The translations under genes and the position numbers were made by a program. DNA of 64,000 nucleotides from NCBI RefSeq assembly GCF_004342985.1, contig NZ_SMBO01000009.1, positions 1-64,000 on the forward strand, in the 5' to 3' direction. Each line of letters opens with the position of its first letter. Positions within the stretch are counted from its first letter, which is position 1. Below are positions 27,091 through 36,065 of this stretch, one piece after another. Under the pieces are notes generated by a model. That model was not told the DNA's origin and ran no database searches. It worked only from the letters and a program-made list of their open reading frames with translations. The stretch is from Novosphingobium sp. PhB57. GTDB lineage: Bacteria; Pseudomonadota; Alphaproteobacteria; Sphingomonadales; Sphingomonadaceae.

Positions 27091-27906
27091 TCAGCCTTCG
27101 GGCGTCTTTTTGACGACAAGCGTATCGGCGGCAATCCAGCCCAGCAGCGCCGAAGTGTTGCTGCCGAAAGTCGCCTGCGCCAGTCCGCTCCGGTCGCGGC
27201 TGCCCACGACCACGAGATCGGGCGCGAACTGCGTTATGGCGCGGGCGAGCACTTCGTCGGGCGCGCCGAGTTCCAGGCGCGGCGTGATCCTGGCGGCAAG
27301 CGCCGCCGGCAGGGCTTCGTTAGCGAGAAATTCGTCGAGCCGGGCGCCTGCCTCGCGCCGCAGTTCCTCGCGCATGCCGTCGGAATCGACCCAGCCGCGA
27401 AACGGTACGTGATAGGCGTGAACCACCTCGATCGGTACCTGGGGGAAGAGTTCGCCGGCAGTGCGCAAGGTCCGCAAGGCATCGACCGACAAGTCGACGG
27501 CCACCAGCATGCGCCGGTACGGCGTGCGGGCGCGTTGCTTGACCACCAGCACCGGAGCGGCGGCATTGCGGATGATATGGTCTACCGCCGTGCCCAGGAA
27601 ATAGTCGCCGAGGTGATTGAACCGGGCGATGCCGGTCACGATGAGCGAGGGGGCAAGGTCCTGCGCCACGTCGGCAATGGTGTCGGGGGCGGGACCGGCG
27701 GGCAGGAGGATGCGGACATTGCCGGGATCGGCCGGCAGCGTCTGGCGCACGTCGTCTTCGGCCACGCGTTCCTCGGGGCGGAGGGCGTGGAGCACGCACG
27801 TCTCCACCTGCCATTGTCCGCCGAGCATGAGCGCCCGGTCCACCGCGCGGTCGCTTCGCGGGCTGAGATCCGTGGCGACGAGTACCGGTCCCCGTTGTTC
27901 TGCCAT
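27091..27906 (-). CDS. tandem-domain universal stress protein
   Basis: Product of 271 residues with two Usp domains. Domain 1 (about 5-125) begins PVLVATDLSPRSDRAVDRAL and ends IIRNAAAPVLVVK. Domain 2 (about 130-270) begins RMLVAVDLSVDALRTLR and ends VGSRDRSGLAQATFGSNTSA, which contains the ATP-binding glycine/serine pattern. Likely a cytoplasmic stress-response ATP-binding protein. It is followed on the same strand by no close gene; nhaA lies upstream with a 67-bp gap. Confidence 0.91.
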   Translation of the reverse strand: MAEQRGPVLVATDLSPRSDRAVDRALMLGGQWQVETCVLHALRPEERVAEDDVRQTLPADPGNVRILLPAGPAPDTIADVAQDLAPSLIVTGIARFNHLGDYFLGTAVDHIIRNAAAPVLVVKQRARTPYRRMLVAVDLSVDALRTLRTAGELFPQVPIEVVHAYHVPFRGWVDSDGMREELRREAGARLDEFLANEALPAALAARITPRLELGAPDEVLARAITQFAPDLVVVGSRDRSGLAQATFGSNTSALLGWIAADTLVVKKTPEG

Positions 27907-27973
27907 GCGCGGTCCCTTCTCTTCCTTCGTTCCCGGGCCGTCCGGCCTTGCGGCGCCCGGATGTTCAGTCCTT

Positions 27974-29212
27974 TCAGGCCGCCTCGACCGGAGCCTTCCG
28001 GCGCGAAGCCGTGAGGCGCAGGACGGCGAATCCGGCCAGGGCGGACACGATGGAGCCGCCCAGCACGCCGATCTTGACTTCGTCGATGAGGATCGGATCG
28101 CTGAAGGCCAGCCCGCCCACGAAGAGGCTCATGGTGAAGCCGATGCCGCAGAGCAGGCACATGCCGTAAGTCTGCATCCAGGTCGCGCCGCTGGGCCGCT
28201 TGGCGATGCCGAGACGGGCGCAGAGCCAGAGCGCCAGGAACACGCCGATCTGCTTGCCCAGGAACAGGCCACCCGCCACGCCCATGGGAAGCGGCGCGAT
28301 CAGATGCTCCATGCCCAGGCCCGCCAGCGAAACCCCGGCATTGGCGAAACCGAACAGCGGCACGATGGCATAAGCCACCCAGCCGTGGAGCCCGTGTTCG
28401 AGGCGGTGCAGCGGCGATTCCTCGCTGTCCGGCGCGCCGGGCGTGGCGCGGATCGGGATCAGGCTTGCGGCCAGAACGCCGGCGATGGTCGCATGGACGC
28501 CCGACAGCAGCACGGCCAGCCAGAGCGCCGCGGCCAGGATCAGATAGGGCCACAAGGCCTTCACGCCCACGCGGTTGAGCACGAACATGACGCCCATGAT
28601 GACGCCGGCCGCCAGCAGGGCGGCGCCGTTGATCTCGCTGGTATAGGCCAGCGCGATCACTGCGACGGCGCCCATGTCGTCGACGATGGCCACCGTCGTC
28701 AGGAACAGCTTGAGCGAGGCGGGCACGCGCTTGCCGAGCAGCGCCATGACGCCGATGGCGAAAGCGATGTCGGTAGCGGCAGGAATGGCCCAGCCGCGCG
28801 CGAGTCCGGGCGTGGACCCAGCGATGGCGAGGTAGATCGCCGCCGGGCAGATCATGCCGGCGGCCGCGGCGATCGCGGGCAGCGCGCGATCGGACCAGGT
28901 GGACAAATGTCCGTCGACGAACTCGCGCTTGATCTCCAGGCCGACGAGCAGGAAGAACAGCGCCATCAGTCCGTCGTTGATCCAGTGGGCGAGAGACATC
29001 GGCCCGATCATGACGTGCAGCGTGTGGAAATAGGTGTCGGCAAGCGGGCTGTTGGCCACGATCAGCGCCAAAGCTGCCGCGACCATCAGCAGGATGCCGC
29101 CGGACGCCTCACTGTGCAGGAAGGCGCGCAGGGCGGAACGGGGGCGCTTGAGCAGGGGCATCGATGTCGAGCGTTCTCGTCGGGATGGCGGGCGGGAAAA
29201 GGCGGCGGACAT
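27974..29212 (-). CDS. nhaA: Na+/H+ antiporter NhaA
   Basis: Inner-membrane antiporter exchanging cytoplasmic Na+ for periplasmic protons, important for pH and sodium homeostasis. Length up to 412 residues with about 12 membrane helices. Signature segments are GLEIKREFVDGHLS, ATDIAFAIGVMALLG, the paired transport aspartates in TVAIVDDMGAVAVIALAYT, and the C-terminal GIGFTMSLFVGGLAF. The start is uncertain: ATG 29212 or ATG 29161 (MPLLKRPRS), neither with a strong ribosome site. The Usp gene follows 67 bp downstream. Confidence 0.95.
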   Translation of the reverse strand: MSAAFSRPPSRRERSTSMPLLKRPRSALRAFLHSEASGGILLMVAAALALIVANSPLADTYFHTLHVMIGPMSLAHWINDGLMALFFLLVGLEIKREFVDGHLSTWSDRALPAIAAAAGMICPAAIYLAIAGSTPGLARGWAIPAATDIAFAIGVMALLGKRVPASLKLFLTTVAIVDDMGAVAVIALAYTSEINGAALLAAGVIMGVMFVLNRVGVKALWPYLILAAALWLAVLLSGVHATIAGVLAASLIPIRATPGAPDSEESPLHRLEHGLHGWVAYAIVPLFGFANAGVSLAGLGMEHLIAPLPMGVAGGLFLGKQIGVFLALWLCARLGIAKRPSGATWMQTYGMCLLCGIGFTMSLFVGGLAFSDPILIDEVKIGVLGGSIVSALAGFAVLRLTASRRKAPVEAA

Positions 29213-29316
29213 GGCCCGATGCCTGTGCAGATACCTGCCAGCCTAACCGGGATGTGGCCCGAAGGCCACCCCAAGCGCTGCACTCCCCGCCGGTTTCCGG
29301 CAGGAGCCTCCGTACT

Positions 29317-30567
29317 TTAGGGCGTGGGTACCGTTTCGAGGGCGGGTACGGGAGCGGCAGGAGCGGCGGTGGTGGCAGGAGCGGGCTCGGAAGCGGCCGG
29401 CTGGACAGGCGCCGCGGGGGAATTGCCCTGCGGTGCGGGAACGGCGGGCTGTGCCGGTGCCGGTGTCTGCTCCGTCACGTCCTTTGTCGCTTCGGCCCTG
29501 GCTTTGGCTTCCGCTTTGGCTTCCGCTTCCGCTTCCTTCGCCTTGGCCTCGTCCTTGTTGTCGGCCGTCTTCATGCTCGGGCCGTAGACCGGCACCACGT
29601 CGGGCGTGATCCGGCCGTGGAGCGCCTCGATCTCCGCCTTGCGCTGCCTCAGGTAGAGTTCGCGGTAGGCGGCGTAAGGCTTGTCTTCCTTGCGGATCTT
29701 GTTGATCCGCTCGTCGAAGGCTGCGCGCTCGCCCAGTTGGTCGACGATGGTCATCGGCAGCACGACCGCCGGATTGGTGAAGGGCTTGCCGACGACGGCG
29801 GGCACCAGCAGCCTGTCGACCGAATCGCCGATGATGTCGCGCAGCGTCGTCGGGCCGACGATCGGCAAATAGAAGAACGGACCAGGACCGACGCCGTAAT
29901 AGCCCAGCGTATTGGCCAGCCCATTGGGGCGGTAGGGCAGGTTGAACGGCTTCTTCTTGGCCACGTCCACCAGGCCGGCCACGCCCAGCGTCGTGTTGAT
30001 CGCGAAGCGGCCTGCGGTCTCCGCCGCCTTGCCGGGCTTGAACTGCAACAGGTAGGCGGCGAAGACCACCGGCTCGCTCAGGTTGGTGAAGAAATTGCGC
30101 AGCCCCTGGCGAACGGGGCGCGGCAGGCCCTTGTTGTACGCCTTGGCGACCGGCTCCAGCACGGCCTGGTCGACGGCCTGGACCGCCTTGAAGGATTCGA
30201 TGTTCAGCTTCTGCAGCGGATCGCCCGGCGGTGCCGGTTCGGGTGCGGTGACGACGATGACCGATTCGGGCTCGTCGGAAGCGGCTTCCGGCGGGGTGGC
30301 AGAGGCGGCCGCCGCCGAGGCGTCAGGAACCGTCGGGGCCGGATTTACCGGGGCCGCAGGATCGGAGACCGGCGGAGGCGGAGTGGTCGCATCGGCAGGT
30401 TGAAGTGCCGCCAGCTGAAGGGCGCCAACGTGCGGACTGCCAACTTCCGGGCTGCCAACTTGCAGATCACCTGCCTCTGCCGCGGTATCGACGGCGAAGT
30501 GAACAGGAGCGTCGGGCACCGACGGGCCCGTCATCAACAACGCCACGGCGGCAGCCGGCAAACTCAT
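29317..30567 (-). CDS. mlaA: MlaA/VacJ-family outer-membrane lipid asymmetry protein without lipobox
   Basis: Removes mislocalised phospholipids from the outer leaflet of the outer membrane together with the Mla ABC system. Product of 416 residues, longer than E. coli MlaA (about 250). The core domain covers about 115-320 (DPLQKLNIESFKAVQAVDQA, LRNFFTNLSEPVVFAAYLLQ, TTLGVAGLVDVAKK, NTLGYYGVGPGPFFYLPIVGP). The N-terminus is a short hydrophobic segment followed by a Pro/Ala-rich stretch with small repeats (VGSPEVGSPHVGALQLAALQ). The C-terminus has a charged EAKAKEAEAEAKAEAKARAE helix and a Pro/Ala tail. There is no Cys near the N-terminus, so the usual lipid anchor is missing. Start ATG 30567 is preceded by AAGGAC. 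Confidence 0.88.
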   Translation of the reverse strand: MSLPAAAVALLMTGPSVPDAPVHFAVDTAAEAGDLQVGSPEVGSPHVGALQLAALQPADATTPPPPVSDPAAPVNPAPTVPDASAAAASATPPEAASDEPESVIVVTAPEPAPPGDPLQKLNIESFKAVQAVDQAVLEPVAKAYNKGLPRPVRQGLRNFFTNLSEPVVFAAYLLQFKPGKAAETAGRFAINTTLGVAGLVDVAKKKPFNLPYRPNGLANTLGYYGVGPGPFFYLPIVGPTTLRDIIGDSVDRLLVPAVVGKPFTNPAVVLPMTIVDQLGERAAFDERINKIRKEDKPYAAYRELYLRQRKAEIEALHGRITPDVVPVYGPSMKTADNKDEAKAKEAEAEAKAEAKARAEATKDVTEQTPAPAQPAVPAPQGNSPAAPVQPAASEPAPATTAAPAAPVPALETVPTP

Positions 30568-30775
30568 TCGATGGTCCTTAGCATATCGCGGTCTCTGCAG
30601 CGAAGACGATTTTTCCGCGATCAGGCAATTCCGCTGGGCTTTCCGGCCGCTAGGCTCGATTTACGCTTTCGTCAATTGGACCGGCCGATGGCTGTCGCAT
30701 CGCCCAAGCGCCCATTCATCGCCTCTCGGACAGGCCGTTGCAAGATCGGGCCGAAGCGCTTATGACGCTTCCCAG

Positions 30776-30890
30776 CATCAAGAGTTGGGATGACGCCCAA
30801 CGCCAACCTGCCGATCCGGGCAAGGTGGCACTCCCCTCGGGGAGGATGTGGCCGACCCGGCAATCAACGGATCAAGCCACCAGCGTCATC
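30776..30890 (+). promoter_or_regulatory. structured 5' leader of metA, candidate riboswitch or attenuator
   Basis: Between the MlaA promoter region and metA lies a leader with nested pairing. GGTGGC (30824-30829) pairs with GCCACC (30876-30881) and encloses a CTCCC-CTCG-GGGAG hairpin. The elements CATCAAGAG (30776 onward) and CCCGGCAA (30856-30863) are reminiscent of conserved words in SAM-I/SAM-IV riboswitches, but their spacing is wrong and I cannot fold them into that consensus. Position in front of a methionine biosynthesis gene makes S-adenosylmethionine control plausible. Inference only. Confidence 0.35.
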
Positions 30891-30911
30891 CCCGAAAGAG
30901 GACCGACGCAA

Positions 30912-31907
30912 GTGCCCATCAAGATTCCCGACGATCTGCCCGCCCGGTCCATCCTGGAAGCCGAAGGCGTGGCCGTGATGCGCGAAAGCGATGCGGTGCG
31001 GCAGGATATCCGCCCGCTGCGGATCGGGCTGCTCAACCTCATGCCTGACAAGGTCAGCACCGAAACGCAGCTCGCCCGCCTGCTGGGGGCCACGCCCTTG
31101 CAGATCGAGCTGACCCTGGTGCGGATCAGCGACCATGTCGCCCGCAATACCTCGGCCGAGCATCTCGAAGCCTTCTACCGCCCCTGGTGCGATGTCCAGC
31201 ACGAGCGGTTCGACGGTTTCATCATCACCGGCGCCCCGGTGGAGCGCATGGCCTTCGAGGAAGTGCGCTACTGGCCCGAGCTGCGCCGCATCTTCAACTG
31301 GACGCGTACGCACGTCCATAGCTGCCTGACGATCTGCTGGGCCGCGCAGGCCTTCCTCCACCACTTCCACGGCGTGCCCAAGCATGCGCTCGAGGCCAAG
31401 GCCTTCGGCGTATTCCCCCATCGCAATCGCGCGCCGAACTCGCCGTTCCTGCGCGGCATCTCGGACGAATTTGCAGTGCCGGTCTCGCGCTGGACGCAAG
31501 TGCGCCGCGCCGACCTGCCAGAGGGCGGCGATTTGCGGGTGCTGGCGGAGAGCGACGACAGCGGGCTCTGCCTGCTCCACGATCCGGCCCGCCGCGCGCT
31601 GCTGATGTTCAACCATCTGGAATACGACGGCGACACGCTGGCCAACGAATACAACCGGGACGGCGGCCCGATCCCGGCAAACTACTACCCGAACGACGAT
31701 CCCTCGCTGCCGCCGATCAATGCCTGGCGCAGCCACGGCCACTTGTTCTTCGGCAACTGGATCAACGAGATCTACCAGACGACACCTTTCGAGGCCGCGT
31801 CCATCGGCCAGTCTGCGCGCGGCGAGGCGGCAGCGGATGAACGGGCCGCAATCGGGTCGGCCGCAATCGAGCAGGCCGATGGGCCGGTAGACCTGGCCCC
31901 GGCGTAA
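30912..31907 (+). CDS. metA: homoserine O-acyltransferase MetA (predicted acetyl-CoA specific)
   Basis: First committed step of methionine synthesis: acylates the hydroxyl of homoserine. GTG 30912 gives the family N-terminus PIKIPDDLPARSIL (E. coli: PIRVPDELPA), length 331 residues; an in-frame ATG at 30738 would add a non-conserved tail. Catalytic Cys in LTICWAAQA, and the His/Glu of the catalytic centre in FNHLEYD. In this family a Glu in the GAPVE segment predicts acetyl-CoA use and a Gly predicts succinyl-CoA; here the sequence is ITGAPVERMAF, so O-acetyltransferase activity is predicted. The last 40 residues (GQSARGEAAADERAAIGSAA) are an Ala-rich tail beyond the core. A structured leader precedes it. 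Confidence 0.92.
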   Translation: MPIKIPDDLPARSILEAEGVAVMRESDAVRQDIRPLRIGLLNLMPDKVSTETQLARLLGATPLQIELTLVRISDHVARNTSAEHLEAFYRPWCDVQHERFDGFIITGAPVERMAFEEVRYWPELRRIFNWTRTHVHSCLTICWAAQAFLHHFHGVPKHALEAKAFGVFPHRNRAPNSPFLRGISDEFAVPVSRWTQVRRADLPEGGDLRVLAESDDSGLCLLHDPARRALLMFNHLEYDGDTLANEYNRDGGPIPANYYPNDDPSLPPINAWRSHGHLFFGNWINEIYQTTPFEAASIGQSARGEAAADERAAIGSAAIEQADGPVDLAPA

Positions 31908-32075
31908 CTTCGATGCCGCGCCCGGCCCGGCCGGTCGCGGAATTTTTTCCAGTCGAATGAAGCATTTGTAAATTTCTGTTGCCGGGATCGGCGGGGAGCG
32001 ACGCGCATCCCGGCCGTCCGGGGGCATGGCGTCCTATAATGCCACTGCCCCCTATCGTCCCATAACAGGACTTCC

Positions 32076-32801
32076 ATGCATTTCGCTTCTTCCGCCGGGT
32101 TGGTCCTGGCGCTGTTCTTCCTGCCCGTCACTGCCCAGGCCGCCGACGATACGCCCGACTTTTCTGTCTCGGGTGCCGCCACGATCATCAGCGACTATCG
32201 CTTTCGCGGAATTTCGCTGACCGGCAAGGATCCGGCGGTCCAGGCGACGATCAATCTCTCGCACAAGAGCGGGGTCTACCTCGGAACCTGGGCCTCGTCG
32301 CTCGACATGGGCGATCGCTACGGCCCCACGGAAGTGGATTTCTACGGCGGCTGGGCCGGGACGGTGGCTGCCGCCACCACGCTCGACGTCGCCCTGGCCT
32401 ATTACAGCTATCCCGGCGGCGAACGCCCGGCGACGGGGAGCGGCGCGGCGAAAATCGAATATTTCGAGACGACCGCCCGGCTCACTCACGATTTCGGCCC
32501 GCTCAGTGCCACGGTCGGTTCCGGCTATAGCTGGGACCAGTCGGCACTCGGCGGCGACCACCTCTATCTCTTCGGAGAGACCGCCGCGCCGATCCCCGGC
32601 ACGCCGCTGACGCTGAAAGCGCACGGTGGCCGCAGCAAGGGCGCGATCAGCCCGAAACCCGGCGGATATTACGACTGGTCGCTGGGCGCCGACGCGGCTC
32701 TCGGACCCGTCACCTTGGGCCTTGCCTATGTCGACACCGATCTGGGCAGCGCCTCCGCTGCCGATGCCGCCGCGCTCTTCTCGCTTACCGCGGCCTTCTG
32801 A
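32076..32801 (+). CDS. TorF-family putative porin (Gcw_chp)
   Basis: Outer-membrane beta barrel of 241 residues. Signal peptide MHFASSAGLVLALFFLPVTA, cleavage near AQA-ADD. The mature part begins with the family signature VSGAATIISDYRFRGISLTG and shows alternating aromatic strands (GVYLGTWASSLD, TTLDVALAYYSYPGG) and the terminal aromatic residue F recognised by the Bam machinery. It precedes a methyl-accepting chemotaxis protein by 22 bp, so the two may be co-transcribed; a shared solute for transport and chemotaxis is possible. Substrate unknown. Confidence 0.9.
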   Translation: MHFASSAGLVLALFFLPVTAQAADDTPDFSVSGAATIISDYRFRGISLTGKDPAVQATINLSHKSGVYLGTWASSLDMGDRYGPTEVDFYGGWAGTVAAATTLDVALAYYSYPGGERPATGSGAAKIEYFETTARLTHDFGPLSATVGSGYSWDQSALGGDHLYLFGETAAPIPGTPLTLKAHGGRSKGAISPKPGGYYDWSLGADAALGPVTLGLAYVDTDLGSASAADAAALFSLTAAF

Positions 32802-32823
32802 AGATACCTCCTGGAGCTGGAAA

Positions 32824-34971
32824 ATGAGAGACGTTTTCAACCGCATGCATATAGCGGGCAAGCTGATGACGGTCGCCGGACTGGCCATCGCCGTGCTGCT
32901 GCTGCTGGGCTTCACCGCCGTGGTGGTGGAGACCGGCTCGGCCGTGGGTGCCTTGTCGGACCAGTCCGCCGTGGCGCAGGCCGATGCCGAGGGCAATCGG
33001 GTCGAGACCGAAGTCGCGACTTTCGCCGGAACCGCCCGCGCGCTGGCCTCGACTTTGGGTGACATGCACGCGCGCGGCACGCGCGATCGCGGCCTGGCGG
33101 TGAGCGTGCTGAAGACCGACCTGCTCAAGTCCAAGGTCGCCCAGGGCAGCTGGGCCATGATCGCGCCGGACCAGTGGGACGGCGGCGACGCCGGCAAGGG
33201 TGGCCAGCCCGGATCGGGCAGCAATGGCAGCTTCAGCCCTTATTGGGTCAAGGCTGCCGGCGTGCTGACGATGTCTCCGAACAACGAGGCGGATGCTTAT
33301 GAAAAGCCTTATTTCCGCAAGTCCTTCGAAAGCGGCGCGGGCGCCATCGTCGACCCCTATTCCTATGACGTGAACGGCACGACGATGCTGATGACGTCGA
33401 TCACTTATCCGGTCCGCTCGGGCGAGCGCGTGATCGGGGTCGTCGGCGTCGACATGGACCTCGGCGGCGTGTCCGAGCGCCTGTCCAAGCTCAAGCCGTT
33501 CGGCACGGGCCGGGTCATGCTTCTCTCCGCCTCGGCAACCTGGGTCGCCAATCCCGATTCCTCCAAGCTCAGCAAGCCTTACGAAGGCGCGGGCCTCGAC
33601 GAAGTGAAGGCCGCGCTCACCAGCGGCCAGGTGCAAGTCGTGTCCGATATCGACGTCGACGGCGTGGCGACTCGCCGCGTGATCCAGCCAGTCGTCCTGG
33701 AGGGCCTCGGCACCACCTGGGCGCTGGTTCTGGACGTTCCCGAGGCGACGATTGCCGCGCCTGCACGCAGCATGGCCTGGCAGCTGGTGATCGGCGGCCT
33801 GGTGATCGTCGCGGCCGTACTGGCCACGCTGTTCTATGCGGCCGGCGGCATCATCGGCCGTCCCATGGCCAAGCTTTCGGGAGCGGTGGACCGTCTGGCC
33901 AAGGGCGAGCACTGCGCCATTCCCGAACTGGGCCGCGAGGACGAGATCGGCACCATGGCCCGCGCCGCCGACGTGTTCCGCCAGGCCGCGGCCGACCGCG
34001 CGGAAGCCGACCGCCGCTCGGCCGAGGAGCAGAAGATCGTCACCAGCGCCGTGGGCGACGGGCTCGACGCACTGCGCCAGGGTGACCTCACGCGCGACAT
34101 CACCGAAGCCTTCCCGGCCGGCTATGCCGCGCTGAAGGACAACTTCAACGCCGCCCTGGCCGAACTGCGCCGCATGATCGGCGCGGTCGCCGGCAGCGCC
34201 AGCGGCATCCAGACCGGCTCGGCGGAAATCGCGCAGGCTTCCGAGGATCTCGCCCGCCGCACCGAGGCCAATGCCGCCAGCCTGGAGGAAACGTCCGCCG
34301 CGCTGGTGCAGATCGACCAGCGCCTCAAGGCCTCGGCTTCGGCCTCGACCCGGACGGTGCGCCGTGCCGACGAGGCACTCTCCACGGTCTCGGGCGGACG
34401 CGCCGTGGCCGGTGAGGCGGTGGCGGCGATGGACCGCGTCAGCCAGAGCGCCAAGGGCATCGATTCGGTGATCGAGGGCGTCGACAAGATCGCCTTCCAG
34501 ACCCGCGTGCTGGCCATGAATGCCGCTGTCGAGGCGGGCCGGGCCGGCGATGCCGGGCGCGGCTTCGCGGTCGTGGCCGATCTCGTCTCGGCGTTGGCCA
34601 TGCGCTCGGAAGAGGAAGCCAAGCGCGCCCGCGAGCAGTTGACCGCCACCCAGACCGACATCGGCACCGCGGTCGATGCCGTCCAGCGCGTCGATGGCGC
34701 CTTCGAGACGATCTCGGAAGGCGTGGGCGAGGTCCATGCCCTGCTTGGCCAGATGGCGCAGGACAACCAGGCGCAGTCCACCGCGATCACCCAGATCAGC
34801 GTGGCGGTCTCGACGATGGACCATTCGACGCAGCAGAACGCGGCGATGGTGGAGGAAACCTCCGCCGCCGCCCGCAATCTCACCACCGAAGCCGGATCGC
34901 TCAACGACCAGGCCGCCCGCTTCGATACCGGCGCGCGCAGGCAGGAGTTCCGTCTCTCCTCCGTCGCCTGA
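32824..34971 (+). CDS. methyl-accepting chemotaxis protein with periplasmic Cache sensor
   Basis: Transmembrane receptor of 715 residues. TM1 about 14-36 (VAGLAIAVLLLLGFTAVVV), a periplasmic dCache-type domain about 40-310 (PYFRKSFESGAGAIVDPYSY, ITYPVRSGERVIGVVGVDMD), TM2 about 318-342, HAMP about 345-400, and a long signalling coiled coil with AFQTRVLAMNAAVEAGRAGD at the tip. The tip reads GRGFAVVADLVSALAMRSEE where typical receptors have FAVVADEVR.LA.RS, so the Glu and Arg that contact CheW/CheA are changed. Start ATG 32824 has GGAG upstream. 22 bp after a TorF porin gene; a GC-rich terminator follows. Confidence 0.92.
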   Translation: MRDVFNRMHIAGKLMTVAGLAIAVLLLLGFTAVVVETGSAVGALSDQSAVAQADAEGNRVETEVATFAGTARALASTLGDMHARGTRDRGLAVSVLKTDLLKSKVAQGSWAMIAPDQWDGGDAGKGGQPGSGSNGSFSPYWVKAAGVLTMSPNNEADAYEKPYFRKSFESGAGAIVDPYSYDVNGTTMLMTSITYPVRSGERVIGVVGVDMDLGGVSERLSKLKPFGTGRVMLLSASATWVANPDSSKLSKPYEGAGLDEVKAALTSGQVQVVSDIDVDGVATRRVIQPVVLEGLGTTWALVLDVPEATIAAPARSMAWQLVIGGLVIVAAVLATLFYAAGGIIGRPMAKLSGAVDRLAKGEHCAIPELGREDEIGTMARAADVFRQAAADRAEADRRSAEEQKIVTSAVGDGLDALRQGDLTRDITEAFPAGYAALKDNFNAALAELRRMIGAVAGSASGIQTGSAEIAQASEDLARRTEANAASLEETSAALVQIDQRLKASASASTRTVRRADEALSTVSGGRAVAGEAVAAMDRVSQSAKGIDSVIEGVDKIAFQTRVLAMNAAVEAGRAGDAGRGFAVVADLVSALAMRSEEEAKRAREQLTATQTDIGTAVDAVQRVDGAFETISEGVGEVHALLGQMAQDNQAQSTAITQISVAVSTMDHSTQQNAAMVEETSAAARNLTTEAGSLNDQAARFDTGARRQEFRLSSVA

Positions 34972-34989
34972 CGTTTCCAACGCTCCTTT

Positions 34990-35030
34990 CTGCGCCCGCG
35001 AGTCCAGCCGGATCCGCGGGCGCAGCTTTA
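34990..35030 (+). terminator. hairpin terminator after the chemoreceptor gene
   Basis: CTGCGCCCGCG (34990-35000) pairs perfectly with CGCGGGCGCAG (35015-35025) over a 14-base loop and is followed by CTTTAT. It begins 18 bases after the MCP stop. Confidence 0.7.
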
Positions 35031-35150
35031 TCGGCGGTCAAGACGGTTGCAGCCTGCCCATCGGCAATGGCACAGGCGAAATGGAGAAGATGAAGCGGCG
35101 CGGGACATTGCTGTTCCCGGCCGTGTCGAAACTGCAGGATGATCCAGCGC

Positions 35151-36065
35151 ATGACGATCCATGGAGCGATAGAGGCCGGCGGCACCAAGTTCGTCTGCGC
35201 CGTGGGCGCCGCCGAAACGGGCTCGCTCCGCACGGCCACGATTGCCACGCGCGATCCCGACAGCACTTTCGCCGAAGTGGCGGCCTTCTTCGAGGATGCC
35301 GCCGATCTGGGCCCGGTTTCGGGGATCGGCATCGCCAGCTTCGGGCCCGTGGGCGTCGACCCGGCCTCGCCCGATTACGGCAGGATCCTGGCGACACCCA
35401 AGCCGGGCTGGGAAGGGACCGACCTGCTCGCCCGCGTCCGCGCATTCCGCGATGTCCCGCTTGCCATCGACACTGACGTCAATGCCGCGGCATTGGCCGA
35501 AGTCGCAGCGGTGGGCGGTGACTTGCGCCAGCTTGCCTATGTCACGGTCGGCACCGGGATCGGCGTCGGGCTGGTCAGCGAGGGCAGGGCGGTCCACGGT
35601 ATCGGCCATCCCGAGGCCGGCCATATCCTGGTCCGCCGCCATCCCGCGCATGGGGATTTCGCCGGAACCTGCCCCTTCCATGGCGACTGCCTGGAAGGCC
35701 TTGCCGCCGGACCCGCCGTCAGCGCGGCATGGGGCTCTCCCGCTTCGGAGCTGCCGGCCGATCATCCCTTCTGGGCGGTGGAAGCCGACTATCTTGCGCA
35801 GCTCTGCATGACGCTGTTCCTGACGATGGCGCCGGAGCGCATCGTCATGGGCGGCGGGGTGATGAAGCAGGAACGGCTGCTGCCGCTGATCCGGGCGCGA
35901 ACCGCCGAACTGCTGGGCGGCTATGTGCAGGGCGCGCGCGACATGGCGGCGATGGAGCAGCGGATCGTCGGCCCCGCCTGCCGTGAGCCCTCGGGCCTTG
36001 TCGGCGCTTTCCTGCTGGCGGAACGGGCCGCGCGCCACCATGCCGGCACGGCCAGCCGCATTTGA
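35151..36065 (+). CDS. ROK-family sugar kinase, fructokinase-like
   Basis: Phosphorylates a hexose (fructose type) with ATP in the cytosol. Product of 304 residues. The ATP-binding motif is IEAGGTKFVCAVG (with Gly-Gly-Thr-Lys), the catalytic base is in AIDTDVNAAALAE, and VGTGIGVGLV is the sugar-binding loop. The ROK zinc site is GHILVRR...CPFHGDCLEGL (His, then Cys-x-x-His-x-x-Cys pattern). The C-terminal VMGGGVMKQERLL is typical of bacterial fructokinases. ATG 35151 is favoured because AGGA lies eight bases upstream; ATG 35139 would add four residues. The stop codon falls inside the first unit of a 16-bp tandem repeat. Confidence 0.9.
   Translation: MTIHGAIEAGGTKFVCAVGAAETGSLRTATIATRDPDSTFAEVAAFFEDAADLGPVSGIGIASFGPVGVDPASPDYGRILATPKPGWEGTDLLARVRAFRDVPLAIDTDVNAAALAEVAAVGGDLRQLAYVTVGTGIGVGLVSEGRAVHGIGHPEAGHILVRRHPAHGDFAGTCPFHGDCLEGLAAGPAVSAAWGSPASELPADHPFWAVEADYLAQLCMTLFLTMAPERIVMGGGVMKQERLLPLIRARTAELLGGYVQGARDMAAMEQRIVGPACREPSGLVGAFLLAERAARHHAGTASRI

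Noticed and set aside
30776..30890. Assignment of the metA leader to the SAM-II or SAM-I riboswitch
   Set aside because: Conserved words are absent or at the wrong spacing; kept only as an unassigned structured leader.
32785..34980. 731-codon minus-strand open frame
   Set aside because: Shadow of the chemoreceptor gene; His/Gly/Arg-rich with no recognisable domain.
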